Assembly: GCA_021846945.1 (NCBI GenBank)
Contig: JAJZVZ010000040.1
Span: forward strand, 1 to 32,942
Length of the DNA: 32,942 bases
DNA from: Acidobacteriota bacterium
GTDB lineage: Bacteria; Acidobacteriota; Terriglobia; Terriglobales; Acidobacteriaceae
Direction of reading: 5' to 3'
The position numbers and the translations under genes were made by a program. Positions 25,385-32,799 of the stretch are shown piece by piece; positions within the stretch are counted from its first letter, which is position 1, and each line of letters starts with the position of its first letter. Under the pieces are notes generated by a model. That model was given only the letters and a program-made list of their open reading frames with translations, ran no database searches and was not told the DNA's origin.

Positions 25385-26479
25385 ATGAAAAAGTTTGTTT
25401 TGCTCTCGATCGTTGCTCTCCTGTTCTCCGCCACCGCGCATGCGGATTTCGTCATCCTGCGGGACGGCAAAAGTTATTCCGGAGCCTACACGGGCGCGCC
25501 GAATGGCAAGCTGAGCTTCAAGGACAATTCGGGCATCCAATACACATTCCCTTTGGCGGACGTGCAGTCGCTGGTGTTCTCCAACGTCTCCGACCACATC
25601 TCGCTCCGTGGGGGGCAGTCCTATACTGGCCAATTGATAGGCGTGACGACGGTCTCTTTTCGCGGATCCAATGGGGTATCCTACGTGTTTCCGATGAAGG
25701 ATATCGCGTCGATGGTTTTTACGCATTCGGTCGCGAACGGAGCGCCGTCCCCCTACGCCAGCGGCGCCGCAGCGGCCCAGTCCGCTTATAACTCCGGAGC
25801 CACGGCTGCGCAGTCCGCCTACAACACGGGCACCGCTGCTGCACAGTCTGCCTATAGCAGGGGCGCTGCGATGGCCCAGAACTATGGGGCTCCGTCCAGT
25901 TACATGCCTCCCTCGCCCAGCAGCGCTGGCATGCCAGCGACCGCCGGCCCGGGCACGCCTTCGCTGGTCATTCCTTCCGGTACGCAGATCGTTGTCCGGA
26001 CCGATGTCGGGATCGATACCGCCAAAGATGCGATTGGAAAACTCTATCCGGCCCGCATCGAACAGAGCGTCATCGACAGCACCGGATCGGTTGGGATTCC
26101 GCAGGGGACCGGCGCCCAGTTGCAGGTAGTGGACCTGAACCAGGGTACAAATTCGAGCACGAAGGATCTTGCGCTGGCTTTGTACTCTGTTGATTTGAAT
26201 GGAACTCAATACCGTGTGGATTCTTCGTCGGTTATGGAGAAGAATTCGGCGGGCTTTGGCATGAATAAGCGTACGGCGGAGTTTGCCGGCGGCGGCGCCG
26301 GGCTAGGCGCGATACTGGGCGCTGTCTTTGGCGGCGGCCGTGGAGCGGGTATCGGCGCGCTGGCGGGCGGTGGAATGGGTGCGCTTGGTCAGTTCTTAAC
26401 ACGCGGCAAGCGCGTGAATGTTCCAGCCGAGTCGACCTTGACGTTCCAGTTGGACCAGACGATGGTGCTGCATCCGTGA
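25385..26479 (+). CDS. Secreted protein with duplicated N-terminal beta module, 11-residue repeats and glycine zipper
   Basis: A 364-residue exported protein of unknown function. Signal peptide at residues 1-21 (cleavage AHA/DFV). Residues about 22-62 and 68-110 are two copies of a beta module (ILRDGKSYSGAYTG ... FPLADVQSLVFS and SLRGGQSYTGQLIG ... FPMKDIASMVFT). Three and a half copies of an 11-residue repeat (AAAAQSAYNSG type) follow at about 128-168. A beta-rich module near 200-290 starts IPSGTQIVVRTDVG and resembles the C-terminal half of the protein at 1476-2405. The last part is a glycine-zipper segment (GAGLGAILGAVFGGG ... GALAGGG) that could insert in or lie against a membrane. I chose ATG 25385, with GAGG six bases upstream, because it starts at the signal peptide; ATG 25373 is the alternative. 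An envelope or stress-surface role is plausible but unproven. Confidence 0.72.
   Translation: MKKFVLLSIVALLFSATAHADFVILRDGKSYSGAYTGAPNGKLSFKDNSGIQYTFPLADVQSLVFSNVSDHISLRGGQSYTGQLIGVTTVSFRGSNGVSYVFPMKDIASMVFTHSVANGAPSPYASGAAAAQSAYNSGATAAQSAYNTGTAAAQSAYSRGAAMAQNYGAPSSYMPPSPSSAGMPATAGPGTPSLVIPSGTQIVVRTDVGIDTAKDAIGKLYPARIEQSVIDSTGSVGIPQGTGAQLQVVDLNQGTNSSTKDLALALYSVDLNGTQYRVDSSSVMEKNSAGFGMNKRTAEFAGGGAGLGAILGAVFGGGRGAGIGALAGGGMGALGQFLTRGKRVNVPAESTLTFQLDQTMVLHP
25766..25888 (+). repeat. 33-bp (11-residue) in-frame tandem repeat
   Basis: Units start at 25766, 25799 and 25832, with a shortened copy at 25865-25888. They encode AAAAQSAYNSG, ATAAQSAYNTG, TAAAQSAYSRG and AAMAQNYG. Third codon positions differ between copies while the protein is conserved, so the repeat is kept by selection on protein rather than being a very recent duplication. 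Eleven-residue periodicity suits a long amphipathic helix. Confidence 0.85.
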
Positions 26480-26541
26480 GCAGCCGGGCAGCCGTTATGC
26501 TGGCCTGAAGCGAAGGTCACTTGTGCGTCTCTCCCTGAAGG

Positions 26542-26569
26542 GCAAGCGGCTTTTACATGAGCCGCTTGC
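26542..26569. terminator. Hairpin overlapping the cinA stop, between convergent genes
   Basis: GCAAGCGGCT (26542-26551) pairs perfectly with AGCCGCTTGC (26560-26569) across an eight-base loop that contains the cinA stop. It could stop transcripts of the plus-strand secreted-protein gene and of cinA. There is no U-tract. Confidence 0.5.
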
Positions 26570-27797
26570 GGATCAGATCAAGGGATTGCTGAGTGGTCCA
26601 TTCGCGGATACGGTGCCGATCGCCGCGAAAGGTACGCGACAGCACTTCACTCTTTTGCCCATCGGAAACAGCCATATAGACGAGGCCGACCGGCTTGGAG
26701 TCAGTCGCGCCGCCCGGGCCCGCGATGCCGGTGACGCCCAGGCCCAGAGTGGCTCCAGTGCGCAGGCGAATGCCCTCCGCAAGGGCCGTGGCTACCTGCT
26801 CAGAGACTGCTCCATGTTCGGCAATGAGCCGCGGAGGGACGTCTGCGAAGGCTGTCTTGAGTTCGTCGGAATAGACGACGGCTCCGCCCAGGAAGGAACG
26901 TGAGCTGCCCGGGACAGAGGTGATTCGCTGGGCGATCATGCCTCCTGTGCAGCTTTCGGCCACGGCGAGGGTGGCCTGACGAAGGCCAAGGTAGTAGAGG
27001 ACAATCTGCTCCAGTGTCTCGCCCTGAGAAGAGTAGAGCCAGTCGTCGAGTGTTTCTTCGATGCGTCCGGCCAACTCGTCCACCCGCGCGCGCGCTTCCT
27101 TGATCTCGGGCTTGACGCAAAGCAGGATCAGCTGGATGTCTCCTGCGTGGGCCAGGATCGTGGTCTCTACGTCTTTGTATTCGGTATAGATCGGAGCCAG
27201 CAGCTTGTCAGCTTGCGACTCGGGAATCATGGCCGCGCGCAGAGTGCGCCGGGCGATGGCTCGCGGAGGCAGCACTGCCTGTAGCCGGGGCACGCATTCA
27301 GTGTCGAACAGCGGACGGCACTCGTGCGGTGGACCCGGGATGAGCATAACGAGTTTGCGATAGCCGTCGAAGGTGGTATCGAGCCACTGGCCGGGAGCGC
27401 TGCCGTTGGGATTGGGCAGAATGGTCGCTCCCTCAAGAATGTCGGCCTGTTTCAGGTTGTTCGCAGGCATTGTGATGCGCCAGGTTGCCGCGCGTGTGTG
27501 CAGCGCCGCGACCTGGGAGGCGTCGCGACGCAGTGTGAGCGAGAGCGCTTCAGCGACGGCCTCGCGGGTCAGGTCATCTTCTGTCGGGCCCAGTCCACCC
27601 ATCAGGACGACAACATCAGCGCGGCCGAGGGCGGTTCGGATGGCGCCGGCGAGATCCTTGAGGCGATCGCCGACGATGGTCTTGAAGGCCACGGTGACGC
27701 CGATTTCATTCAGCTTTTCCGTCAGGTAGAGGGAATTGGTGTCCTGGCGGAACGGGGTAAGCATCTCGGAACCAACGGCGATGATTTCTGATTTCAT
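26553..27797 (-). CDS. cinA: CinA-family nicotinamide-nucleotide amidase
   Basis: A 414-residue two-domain protein of pyridine-nucleotide salvage. The N-terminal MoCF-like domain (about 1-170, with MGGLGPTEDD near 65) has ADP-ribose pyrophosphatase activity in characterised homologues; the C-terminal PncC domain (about 255-414, with AESCTGGMIAQRI and GVTGIAGPGGAT) deamidates NMN to nicotinate mononucleotide. Length and architecture are those of full-length CinA. Start ATG 27797 matches the conserved opening MKSEIIAVGSEML, with a weak ribosome site. It is the last gene of the yacG-pgpA-propeller-cinA run; pgpA-cinA linkage is common in bacteria. A 124-base gap with short repeats separates it from the preceding gene. 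Confidence 0.94.
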   Translation of the reverse strand: MKSEIIAVGSEMLTPFRQDTNSLYLTEKLNEIGVTVAFKTIVGDRLKDLAGAIRTALGRADVVVLMGGLGPTEDDLTREAVAEALSLTLRRDASQVAALHTRAATWRITMPANNLKQADILEGATILPNPNGSAPGQWLDTTFDGYRKLVMLIPGPPHECRPLFDTECVPRLQAVLPPRAIARRTLRAAMIPESQADKLLAPIYTEYKDVETTILAHAGDIQLILLCVKPEIKEARARVDELAGRIEETLDDWLYSSQGETLEQIVLYYLGLRQATLAVAESCTGGMIAQRITSVPGSSRSFLGGAVVYSDELKTAFADVPPRLIAEHGAVSEQVATALAEGIRLRTGATLGLGVTGIAGPGGATDSKPVGLVYMAVSDGQKSEVLSRTFRGDRHRIREWTTQQSLDLIRKRLM

Positions 27798-27805
27798 AAG
27801 GGCAG

Positions 27806-27923
27806 CTCTCAGCTTTCAGCTATCAGTTTCTCCGCCTGCTGTTCTTTCCGCGACACTCTCCGTACCAACAGAAGCATGGCTTCTAAGCAAAGAGTCCATA
27901 CTCGCACGCGCAAGCTGAAAGCT
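27806..27923. repeat. Heptamer run and inverted copy in the gap upstream of cinA
   Basis: CTCTCAG, CTTTCAG and CTATCAG stand head to tail at 27806-27826. AGCTTTCAGCT (27811-27821) recurs inverted as AGCTGAAAGCT at 27913-27923, reaching into the stop of the upstream gene. Between them AGAAGC-ATG-GCTTCT (27870-27884) is a perfect small dyad. These may fold the leader of cinA or end the upstream transcript. Confidence 0.6.
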
Positions 27924-28971
27924 AAAACAAGTTGAGTCCTTCCACTCCCAAGTCCACATCAAAAACGGCGTCATGCGTGGCCAGAATGGTGCCGCCAAGC
28001 GGGGCAAAAGCGACGCCGACCAAATTGGTCCCGGCAAGAACCAGGGTGGGCTCGCCCTTGGAGGTGACGCGGACCAGCCCCCGGCGGCCATGGAGGCACG
28101 CCGCTACGTAGACGTCGCCCTCGCGGGAAATGGCGAGACCCTGGGGCCGCCCAAGGCCGCGGTACCAGACGCGCGTGTCTCCGTTGGGCGCGACCGCCCA
28201 GATGGCTTCGTTGGAAGAGAGCGAAGGCGCGGTCACAAAGAGCGTGCCGCCCGGGCCCACGGCCATGTGATAGGCCGCAACGCTGGGCTCAAGTGTGGCA
28301 TGCACGAAGATCTGGCGCTGGGGATTGATCTTGAAGATGGTGCCGCTGCGGTCGCCGACAAAGAGATTGCCCTCCGCGTCAAAGGCGGCGCCAGTGGCCA
28401 CGCCCATGCCCTCCACGTAGACGGTGTGCTCGCCGGCGTTGTCGATCCGGTAGACATTGCCTTCGGCGCGGGAGGTGACATACAGATCGCCGTCGGGGCT
28501 GAAGGCCAGGCCGGTGGCGTTGAGGATGCCCGTAACAAAGGGCGTCCCGTGACCGTCAGGACTGATGCGGACGACGGAGACCGGAGTTTGTTTGCCGCGC
28601 GGACCGGAGACTGTGGCATAAATCATCCCCGAGGGGCTGACGGCCGGACTGGTAACCGGGTGCAAGCCATCGGAGAGCGTACGCGCTACCCGGAACGGGA
28701 CGGCATTGCCCGTGCCGGAGGGATTGCGCGCTACCACAAGGCCGGTCGCGGCCTTTTCGGGAACGCGGAATACCAGCCGGGAAGGGCGGCTCATGAGGAT
28801 ATGCGCCGGTTTTCCGTTCACCAGAACAGCGGGTGGGCCGGAGCTGTCTGCGCCAAGGTTAGCGCCCCGGAGTTCCACTTCGCCCAGGGGCAATGCGGCC
28901 GCGGGAACAACTTCTGCAATGTGAGGCGCGGGTGCGGCTGCCGAAGCGGATTGTGCGGATGATCGAGCCAT
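27922..28971 (-). CDS. IPT/TIG plus NHL/SMP-30-like beta-propeller protein
   Basis: A 349-residue protein: residues about 15-95 resemble an IPT/TIG immunoglobulin-like domain (ELRGANLG, PPAVLVNGKPA, VVARNPSGTGN), and 100-345 form a six-bladed propeller with NHL/SMP-30-type strands (GLAFSPDGDLYVTS, GAAFDAEGNLFVGD, GLAISREGDVYVAA). No signal peptide or membrane segment is evident, which is unusual for IPT-propeller proteins and suggests a cytosolic protein or a non-classical route. No catalytic signature is certain, though SMP-30 relatives hydrolyse lactones. It starts three bases after the pgpA stop, so it is translationally linked to that gene. The role in a yacG-pgpA-cinA context is not known to me. 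Confidence 0.72.
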   Translation of the reverse strand: MARSSAQSASAAAPAPHIAEVVPAAALPLGEVELRGANLGADSSGPPAVLVNGKPAHILMSRPSRLVFRVPEKAATGLVVARNPSGTGNAVPFRVARTLSDGLHPVTSPAVSPSGMIYATVSGPRGKQTPVSVVRISPDGHGTPFVTGILNATGLAFSPDGDLYVTSRAEGNVYRIDNAGEHTVYVEGMGVATGAAFDAEGNLFVGDRSGTIFKINPQRQIFVHATLEPSVAAYHMAVGPGGTLFVTAPSLSSNEAIWAVAPNGDTRVWYRGLGRPQGLAISREGDVYVAACLHGRRGLVRVTSKGEPTLVLAGTNLVGVAFAPLGGTILATHDAVFDVDLGVEGLNLF

Positions 28972-28974
28972 TTT

Positions 28975-29493
28975 TCAGAACCAGATGCGAATGAGTGATG
29001 CTACAACCAAAGCATACAACCCGGCTGCAAGATCATCGAAGACAATGCCCCAGCCCTCCGGCAGGCTTTCAAGCTGGCGGACGGGAAAAGGTTTGGTGAT
29101 ATCGAAGATGCGGAAGAGCACGAGCGCGATGAGCGCGTACGGCCAGCCAGCAGGGCAACCGAGCAGGGCGACCCATTGGCCGGCAACCTCGTCAATGACC
29201 ACAAAGCTGGGGTCTTCGCGGCCCGATTCGCGGGCGGCAATCGTGGCGGCGGGAATACCGAAGACGAGCGCAAGGGCAATGCCGGCGCTCAGTACAAGAA
29301 GCAATTCGCGTGGCGGAAGATGAAGGCCCAGGGCCGCAGCGGCCCAGAGCAGAACGGCAGCCACTGATCCCCATGTGCCGGGGCCGGGCTTCAAATAGCC
29401 AATTTCAAAAAAGGTGGCGACGGCAAACGCCCACTTTGTGGTCTGCTGTGTATGGGCAGGCACTCCCGGAGGAACGGAAGGGTCAGTTGTCAC
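28975..29493 (-). CDS. pgpA: Phosphatidylglycerophosphatase A
   Basis: A 172-residue inner-membrane phosphatase that dephosphorylates phosphatidylglycerol phosphate to phosphatidylglycerol. Family motifs: GYLKPGPGTWGS near residue 30, the acidic stretch FVVIDEVAGQW near 95 and RIFDITKPFPV near 120, with several hydrophobic segments. I chose GTG 29493: GGAGG stands five bases upstream and it overlaps the yacG stop by 11 bases. The frame is open much further upstream, but that part lies over yacG in another frame and has no family homology. The usual family length is about 160-175 residues. Neighbours yacG and cinA are typical housekeeping company. Confidence 0.92.
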   Translation of the reverse strand: MTTDPSVPPGVPAHTQQTTKWAFAVATFFEIGYLKPGPGTWGSVAAVLLWAAAALGLHLPPRELLLVLSAGIALALVFGIPAATIAARESGREDPSFVVIDEVAGQWVALLGCPAGWPYALIALVLFRIFDITKPFPVRQLESLPEGWGIVFDDLAAGLYALVVASLIRIWF

Positions 29494-29710
29494 GCGAGCC
29501 TCCACGGTCTGTGCCTGAGCCGCCCAGATCCTCGAGCACATCAGGATCAAGGACGGGCGAGCTGATCTTGTAGACACCAGAGGCCCACTTGCCCAGGTCG
29601 ATCTTGCGGCAGCGATCACTGCAGAAGGGGAAATCCTCGTCCTGAGCGCGCACCAGCATCCCGCAGGTGGGGCAACGGAAAAGCTTCGCGGATTTTTTCC
29701 TTGCAGCCAT
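29483..29710 (-). CDS. yacG: DNA gyrase inhibitor YacG-like zinc protein
   Basis: A 75-residue small zinc protein. It has the CPTCG ... CSDRCRKIDLGKW arrangement (Cys pairs about 18 residues apart, then IDLGKWASG), which is diagnostic of YacG, a protein that binds gyrase GyrB and inhibits its activity in E. coli. The start at ATG 29710 is chosen because the conserved basic N-terminus KKSAKLFRCPTCG begins there. The frame continues upstream to 29794 without homology. It is first of the yacG-pgpA-propeller-cinA run and its stop overlaps the pgpA start. The C-terminal acidic tail (after residue 50) is variable in the family. Confidence 0.92.
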   Translation of the reverse strand: MAARKKSAKLFRCPTCGMLVRAQDEDFPFCSDRCRKIDLGKWASGVYKISSPVLDPDVLEDLGGSGTDRGGSRDN

Positions 29711-30126
29711 GTTGGGTTCGCGTGCTTTGAAGGCACGGTCAATCCATATCCTACCGCGCCAGAGACACCGCAACTGCCTGAAGGTTCGCTCCAAACCATA
29801 TCCCGATCTGAACCCTCACAACCTCCAGGTGCTCGGAAGTTCCTCCCCGCAAGCGGGAATTCCCGAGGATGCGCCTCTCCTTGGGTGTCGTATTAAGTTT
29901 ATTATTATCAGCAATTCTAATCAAAATTGAAAGATATGCTTTAAATGCATGGCGAGTGGCGCATGACGCCATAGAGCCGGTCATCATGACCGTTATGAAA
30001 GAGTGGAACGTGTGATTCGCAGGCTTCGGGACGCGCTCCCTGAAAGAATCGCTTGAACTTTATCGCTGGAACCTGCGCTCATGAAACTGCGTATGAGTGG
30101 AAGAAAGCGTCTAACAGAGGCAGGCT
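29711..30126. other. Divergent intergenic region with AT-rich patch and two dyads
   Basis: 416 bases without a gene. The patch at about 29888-29945 is much AT-richer than its surroundings and probably holds the yacG operon promoter; on the minus strand GATAAT and TTGATT-like hexamers are present, with imperfect spacing. Two perfect inverted repeats follow: TGGCG-CATGA-CGCCA (29957-29971) and CGGTCAT-C-ATGACCG (29978-29992), about 135-170 bases before the plus-strand gene. These are operator candidates. I see no tRNA or known riboswitch. Confidence 0.5.
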
Positions 30127-30957
30127 ATGAGGAATCTTTTGATTGCAGTGGCGGCTGTGGCGTTGGCTGCGGTACCGGTGCTGGCGGCAGAGGCTACCTT
30201 CGAGCGCACCCTGACGGTCAACGGGGTGGTGGATCTGACGGTCGCTACCGGCGCAGGCAATGTTCATCTGATGCGCGGCTCAGCCAATCAGGTGCGCATT
30301 GTGGGAAAGGTCAGGTCCAATTGGAGTGCAAGCGAGCAGGAGGTACGCGATGTCGCGGCGCACCCGCCGATTGAACAGACCGGGAACATTATCCGCATCG
30401 GGGGGCGCAGGCAGGATGTGCGCAACATCAGCATCGATTACGAGATTCAGGCGCCGGCAGACTCGTATCTCGATGTTGGCTCGGGCTCTGGAAATGTAGT
30501 TGATGATGGCGTTGGCAAGAACGCGAAGCTGCATACGGGTTCAGGCAACATCAATGGCACCAGCTTGCAGGGCGGCTTTTCTTTAGGCACGGGTTCGGGC
30601 AACATCGAGGCGGCGCAGGGCGGCCCGGGAGATGTGAAGGCCTCAACCGGCTCAGGCAACATCGGCCTGAAGAACCTGCGCGGTGGGCTGCATGCCTCGA
30701 CCGGCTCGGGTGACATTAAAGTGGAAGGAACTCCGGCTTCGGCGTGGAAACTGGAGACGGGTTCGGGCAGCGTGGAGTTGTGGACGGGTAATGCCGCATT
30801 CACGCTGGATGCGTCGACCGGGTCAGGAAGCATTCGCACCGACCGGCAGATCACGATGCAAGGCGAATCCAGGCGCCACCGCGTGCGGGGCGACATTAGC
30901 GGTGGAGGCCCCATCGTGCGGGTCTCGACCGGCTCGGGGGATATTCGGGTTCACTGA
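30127..30957 (+). CDS. Secreted DUF4097-type repeat protein (TGSGNI beta-solenoid)
   Basis: A 276-residue exported protein. Signal peptide at residues 1-21 (AAVPVLAAEA). Residues about 25-110 form a head domain; 115-276 carry about eight copies of the motif (S/T)GSG(N/D/S)(I/V) every 17-21 residues, which stack as a right-handed beta-solenoid in DUF4097/putative-adhesin proteins. The repeats reach the last residues (TGSGDIRVH), so the end of the protein is itself a repeat. The Shine-Dalgarno GAGG lies six bases before the ATG. Such proteins are often linked to envelope-stress or anti-sigma loci, but no such gene is here. It is 49 bases ahead of the HAD phosphatase. Function unknown; a surface or adhesin-like role is inferred. 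Confidence 0.8.
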   Translation: MRNLLIAVAAVALAAVPVLAAEATFERTLTVNGVVDLTVATGAGNVHLMRGSANQVRIVGKVRSNWSASEQEVRDVAAHPPIEQTGNIIRIGGRRQDVRNISIDYEIQAPADSYLDVGSGSGNVVDDGVGKNAKLHTGSGNINGTSLQGGFSLGTGSGNIEAAQGGPGDVKASTGSGNIGLKNLRGGLHASTGSGDIKVEGTPASAWKLETGSGSVELWTGNAAFTLDASTGSGSIRTDRQITMQGESRRHRVRGDISGGGPIVRVSTGSGDIRVH

Positions 30958-31006
30958 GTGCTATCGGGCAGTGCCGGCTGCGTTCCTTGCCCATTACACT
31001 GGAAGT

Positions 31007-31744
31007 ATGGTTCGCGTCTTTCGTCCACTCCCCGTGGAGCAGTTGAAACTTCTCGTTTTCGATCTGGACGGCACACTGATCGACTCGGCTCAGGATTTGT
31101 GCAACAGCGTAAATGCCGCGCTGGAGCACGTCGGCCGCCCATCGCTGCCCGATCCGGTGATTGCCAGCTTTGTGGGCAACGGCGCGCCCATGCTCGTGCG
31201 CCGCTCGCTGGCGCTGGCGACCGGCATAACTCCGGAGCAGGTGGACGAGGAACTGCAATCACGAGCGTATGGGTATTTTCTGGAGTACTACCGTGAGCAC
31301 AAGCTGGACTTCACCTATGCGTATGAAGGCGTGCTGGAGGCTTTGAAAGCGTTGCGCGATTTGCACGATGCTCCCGGCGGCACGCCCAGGGCCATGGCCG
31401 TGCTGACCAACAAGCCGGTTCGCCCGGCGCGGCGCATCTGCGAGGCGCTGGGAATGGCCGGCTACTTTGCGCAGATATACGGCGGTGACAGCTTTACTGT
31501 GAAGAAGCCCGATCCGCTGGGGCTACGCACGCTGATGGACGAAACCGGTGCGCGGCCGGAAGAGACCGTGATGATCGGTGACAGTCAGGTGGATGTGCAG
31601 ACGGCGCGCAATGCCGGCGTCTGGAGCCTGGGATGCGACTTTGGATTCGGGCCGCGGAACCTGATGGAGACTCTGCCGGATCTTGTGGTGGATTCAGCGA
31701 CCGAGTGGCCGGCGGTGCTCAGCTCCATAAAGGCCGCCTGCTAG
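31007..31744 (+). CDS. gph: HAD-superfamily phosphatase, phosphoglycolate phosphatase-like
   Basis: A 245-residue cytosolic HAD hydrolase. Motif I is FDLDGTLIDS (nucleophile Asp near residue 22), motif II VLTNKP, motif III Lys in KKPDPLGL, and motif IV MIGDSQVDVQTA. The helical cap inserted after motif I and the NxxPMLVRR region match phosphoglycolate phosphatase (Gph), which removes 2-phosphoglycolate arising from DNA repair or oxygenation. PPi or sugar-phosphate activity is also possible for this subgroup. The ATG at 31007 is the first compatible with family length; GGAAG lies just before it, although closely spaced. The longer frame upstream runs over the previous gene and is not coding. 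The next gene starts nine bases after its stop. Confidence 0.85.
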   Translation: MVRVFRPLPVEQLKLLVFDLDGTLIDSAQDLCNSVNAALEHVGRPSLPDPVIASFVGNGAPMLVRRSLALATGITPEQVDEELQSRAYGYFLEYYREHKLDFTYAYEGVLEALKALRDLHDAPGGTPRAMAVLTNKPVRPARRICEALGMAGYFAQIYGGDSFTVKKPDPLGLRTLMDETGARPEETVMIGDSQVDVQTARNAGVWSLGCDFGFGPRNLMETLPDLVVDSATEWPAVLSSIKAAC

Positions 31745-31753
31745 AGAGGCCTG

Positions 31754-32740
31754 ATGATGCAAACGCGCGCGCTGCGCATCGTGCTGCCTGGCGGAAGCGG
31801 CCAGGTGGGCCGGATGCTGGCGCGCTTTTTTGCCGAGTGCGGTCATCATGTGACTGTGTTGACGCGCGGACCCTATACCGCGCCATGGCAAACCGTCCAT
31901 TGGGACGGAATGAACCGCGGTCCGTGGATTGAAACCCTGAAGGGCGCGGATGTCTGCATCAACCTGGCCGGGCGCAGCGTGAATTGCCGCTACACCGAGG
32001 CCAACCGCAGAGAGATTTACGAATCGCGGATCGGGACAACCCGCCTGCTGAATGGCGTCATCGCCGAACTGGAAGATCCGCCGTTTGTCTGGCTGAATGC
32101 TTCGACGGCGACCATCTATCGCCACGCGCTCGACCGGGAGATGGATGAGTCTACTGGAGAATTGGGCGGCGGTGAGCGGATTTCAAGGCGGAGACGCGCG
32201 CCTGAGACATGGAATTTTTCCGTCGGCGTGGCCCGGGATTGGGAGGCAGCGTTCTTTGAGACGCCGACGCCTCGGACGCGCAAGGTGGCGTTGCGCAGCG
32301 GCATTGTGCTGAGCCCGGCGCATGGCAATGCCTTCGCCATTCTGTCGCGGCTGGTGCGCCTGGGGCTGGGTGGATGGCAGGGCCGCGGGCGGCAATATGT
32401 CTCTTGGGTTCACGAGGCTGATTTTGCCCGCGCGGTGGCGTTCTTGATCGCGCGCGAAGATGTGGATGGGCCGGTCAACGTGACCGCGCCCCATCCGGTG
32501 ACTAACCGCGAGTTCATGGAGGCGCTGCGTGAAGCGTGGGAGATGCCCAACGGCTTGCCGGCTCCGTGGCCGGTGCTTCAGATTGCGGCGTTTCTTCTGC
32601 GCACAGAGACGGAACTGGTCCTCAAGAGCCGGTGCGTGGTACCGGGGCGGCTGCTGGATGCGGGATTCACGTTTCAGTTTCCGCGCTGGCCCGAGGCGGC
32701 CGAAGACCTGGTGCGGCAGCGACGCGAGATGGATGCTTGA
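31754..32740 (+). CDS. TIGR01777-family NAD(P)-binding epimerase (YfcH/SDR39U1-like)
   Basis: A 328-residue extended short-chain dehydrogenase relative. It starts with the Rossmann motif LPGGSGQVGRML (residues 10-21), followed by CINLAGRSVN near 73, which is a TIGR01777 hallmark, SASTATIY-like NASTATIYRH near 115, and the C-terminal DUF1731-type region (VPGRLLDAGFTFQFP). The catalytic Tyr-x-x-x-Lys pair of classical SDRs is not obvious, as in other members. The physiological substrate of the family is unknown to me. Start: ATG ATG at 31754/31757 after GAGAGG. It appears co-transcribed with gph (nine-base gap). Confidence 0.85.
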   Translation: MMQTRALRIVLPGGSGQVGRMLARFFAECGHHVTVLTRGPYTAPWQTVHWDGMNRGPWIETLKGADVCINLAGRSVNCRYTEANRREIYESRIGTTRLLNGVIAELEDPPFVWLNASTATIYRHALDREMDESTGELGGGERISRRRRAPETWNFSVGVARDWEAAFFETPTPRTRKVALRSGIVLSPAHGNAFAILSRLVRLGLGGWQGRGRQYVSWVHEADFARAVAFLIAREDVDGPVNVTAPHPVTNREFMEALREAWEMPNGLPAPWPVLQIAAFLLRTETELVLKSRCVVPGRLLDAGFTFQFPRWPEAAEDLVRQRREMDA

Positions 32741-32764
32741 TCCAACCAGTTCACCGGACAAAAC

Positions 32765-32799
32765 TGACCGCTGACCACCGACAACTGACAACTGACAAC
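32765..32799. repeat. Heptanucleotide tandem repeat abutting a stop codon
   Basis: Five 7-base units on the plus strand: TGACCGC, TGACCAC, CGACAAC, TGACAAC, TGACAAC. The last base of the array is the first base of the reverse-strand stop codon (CTA, 32799-32801) of the partial gene that follows. It fills the gap between convergent genes. The CTNTCAG heptamers at 27806 are of the same general kind. Confidence 0.8.

Noticed and set aside
29494..29799. Long N-terminal extension of pgpA
   Set aside because: It overlaps yacG in another frame, has no homology, and GTG 29493 has an ideal ribosome site and family-sized product.
29895..29912. TAATACGAC on the minus strand, resembling the start of a T7-type promoter
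   Set aside because: Only about nine contiguous bases match, the rest diverges, and no phage gene is present; most likely chance in an AT-rich patch.
30683..31006. Upstream extension of the HAD phosphatase frame
   Set aside because: It runs through the TGSGNI protein in another frame and lacks homology; the FDLDGT motif fits a start at 31007.
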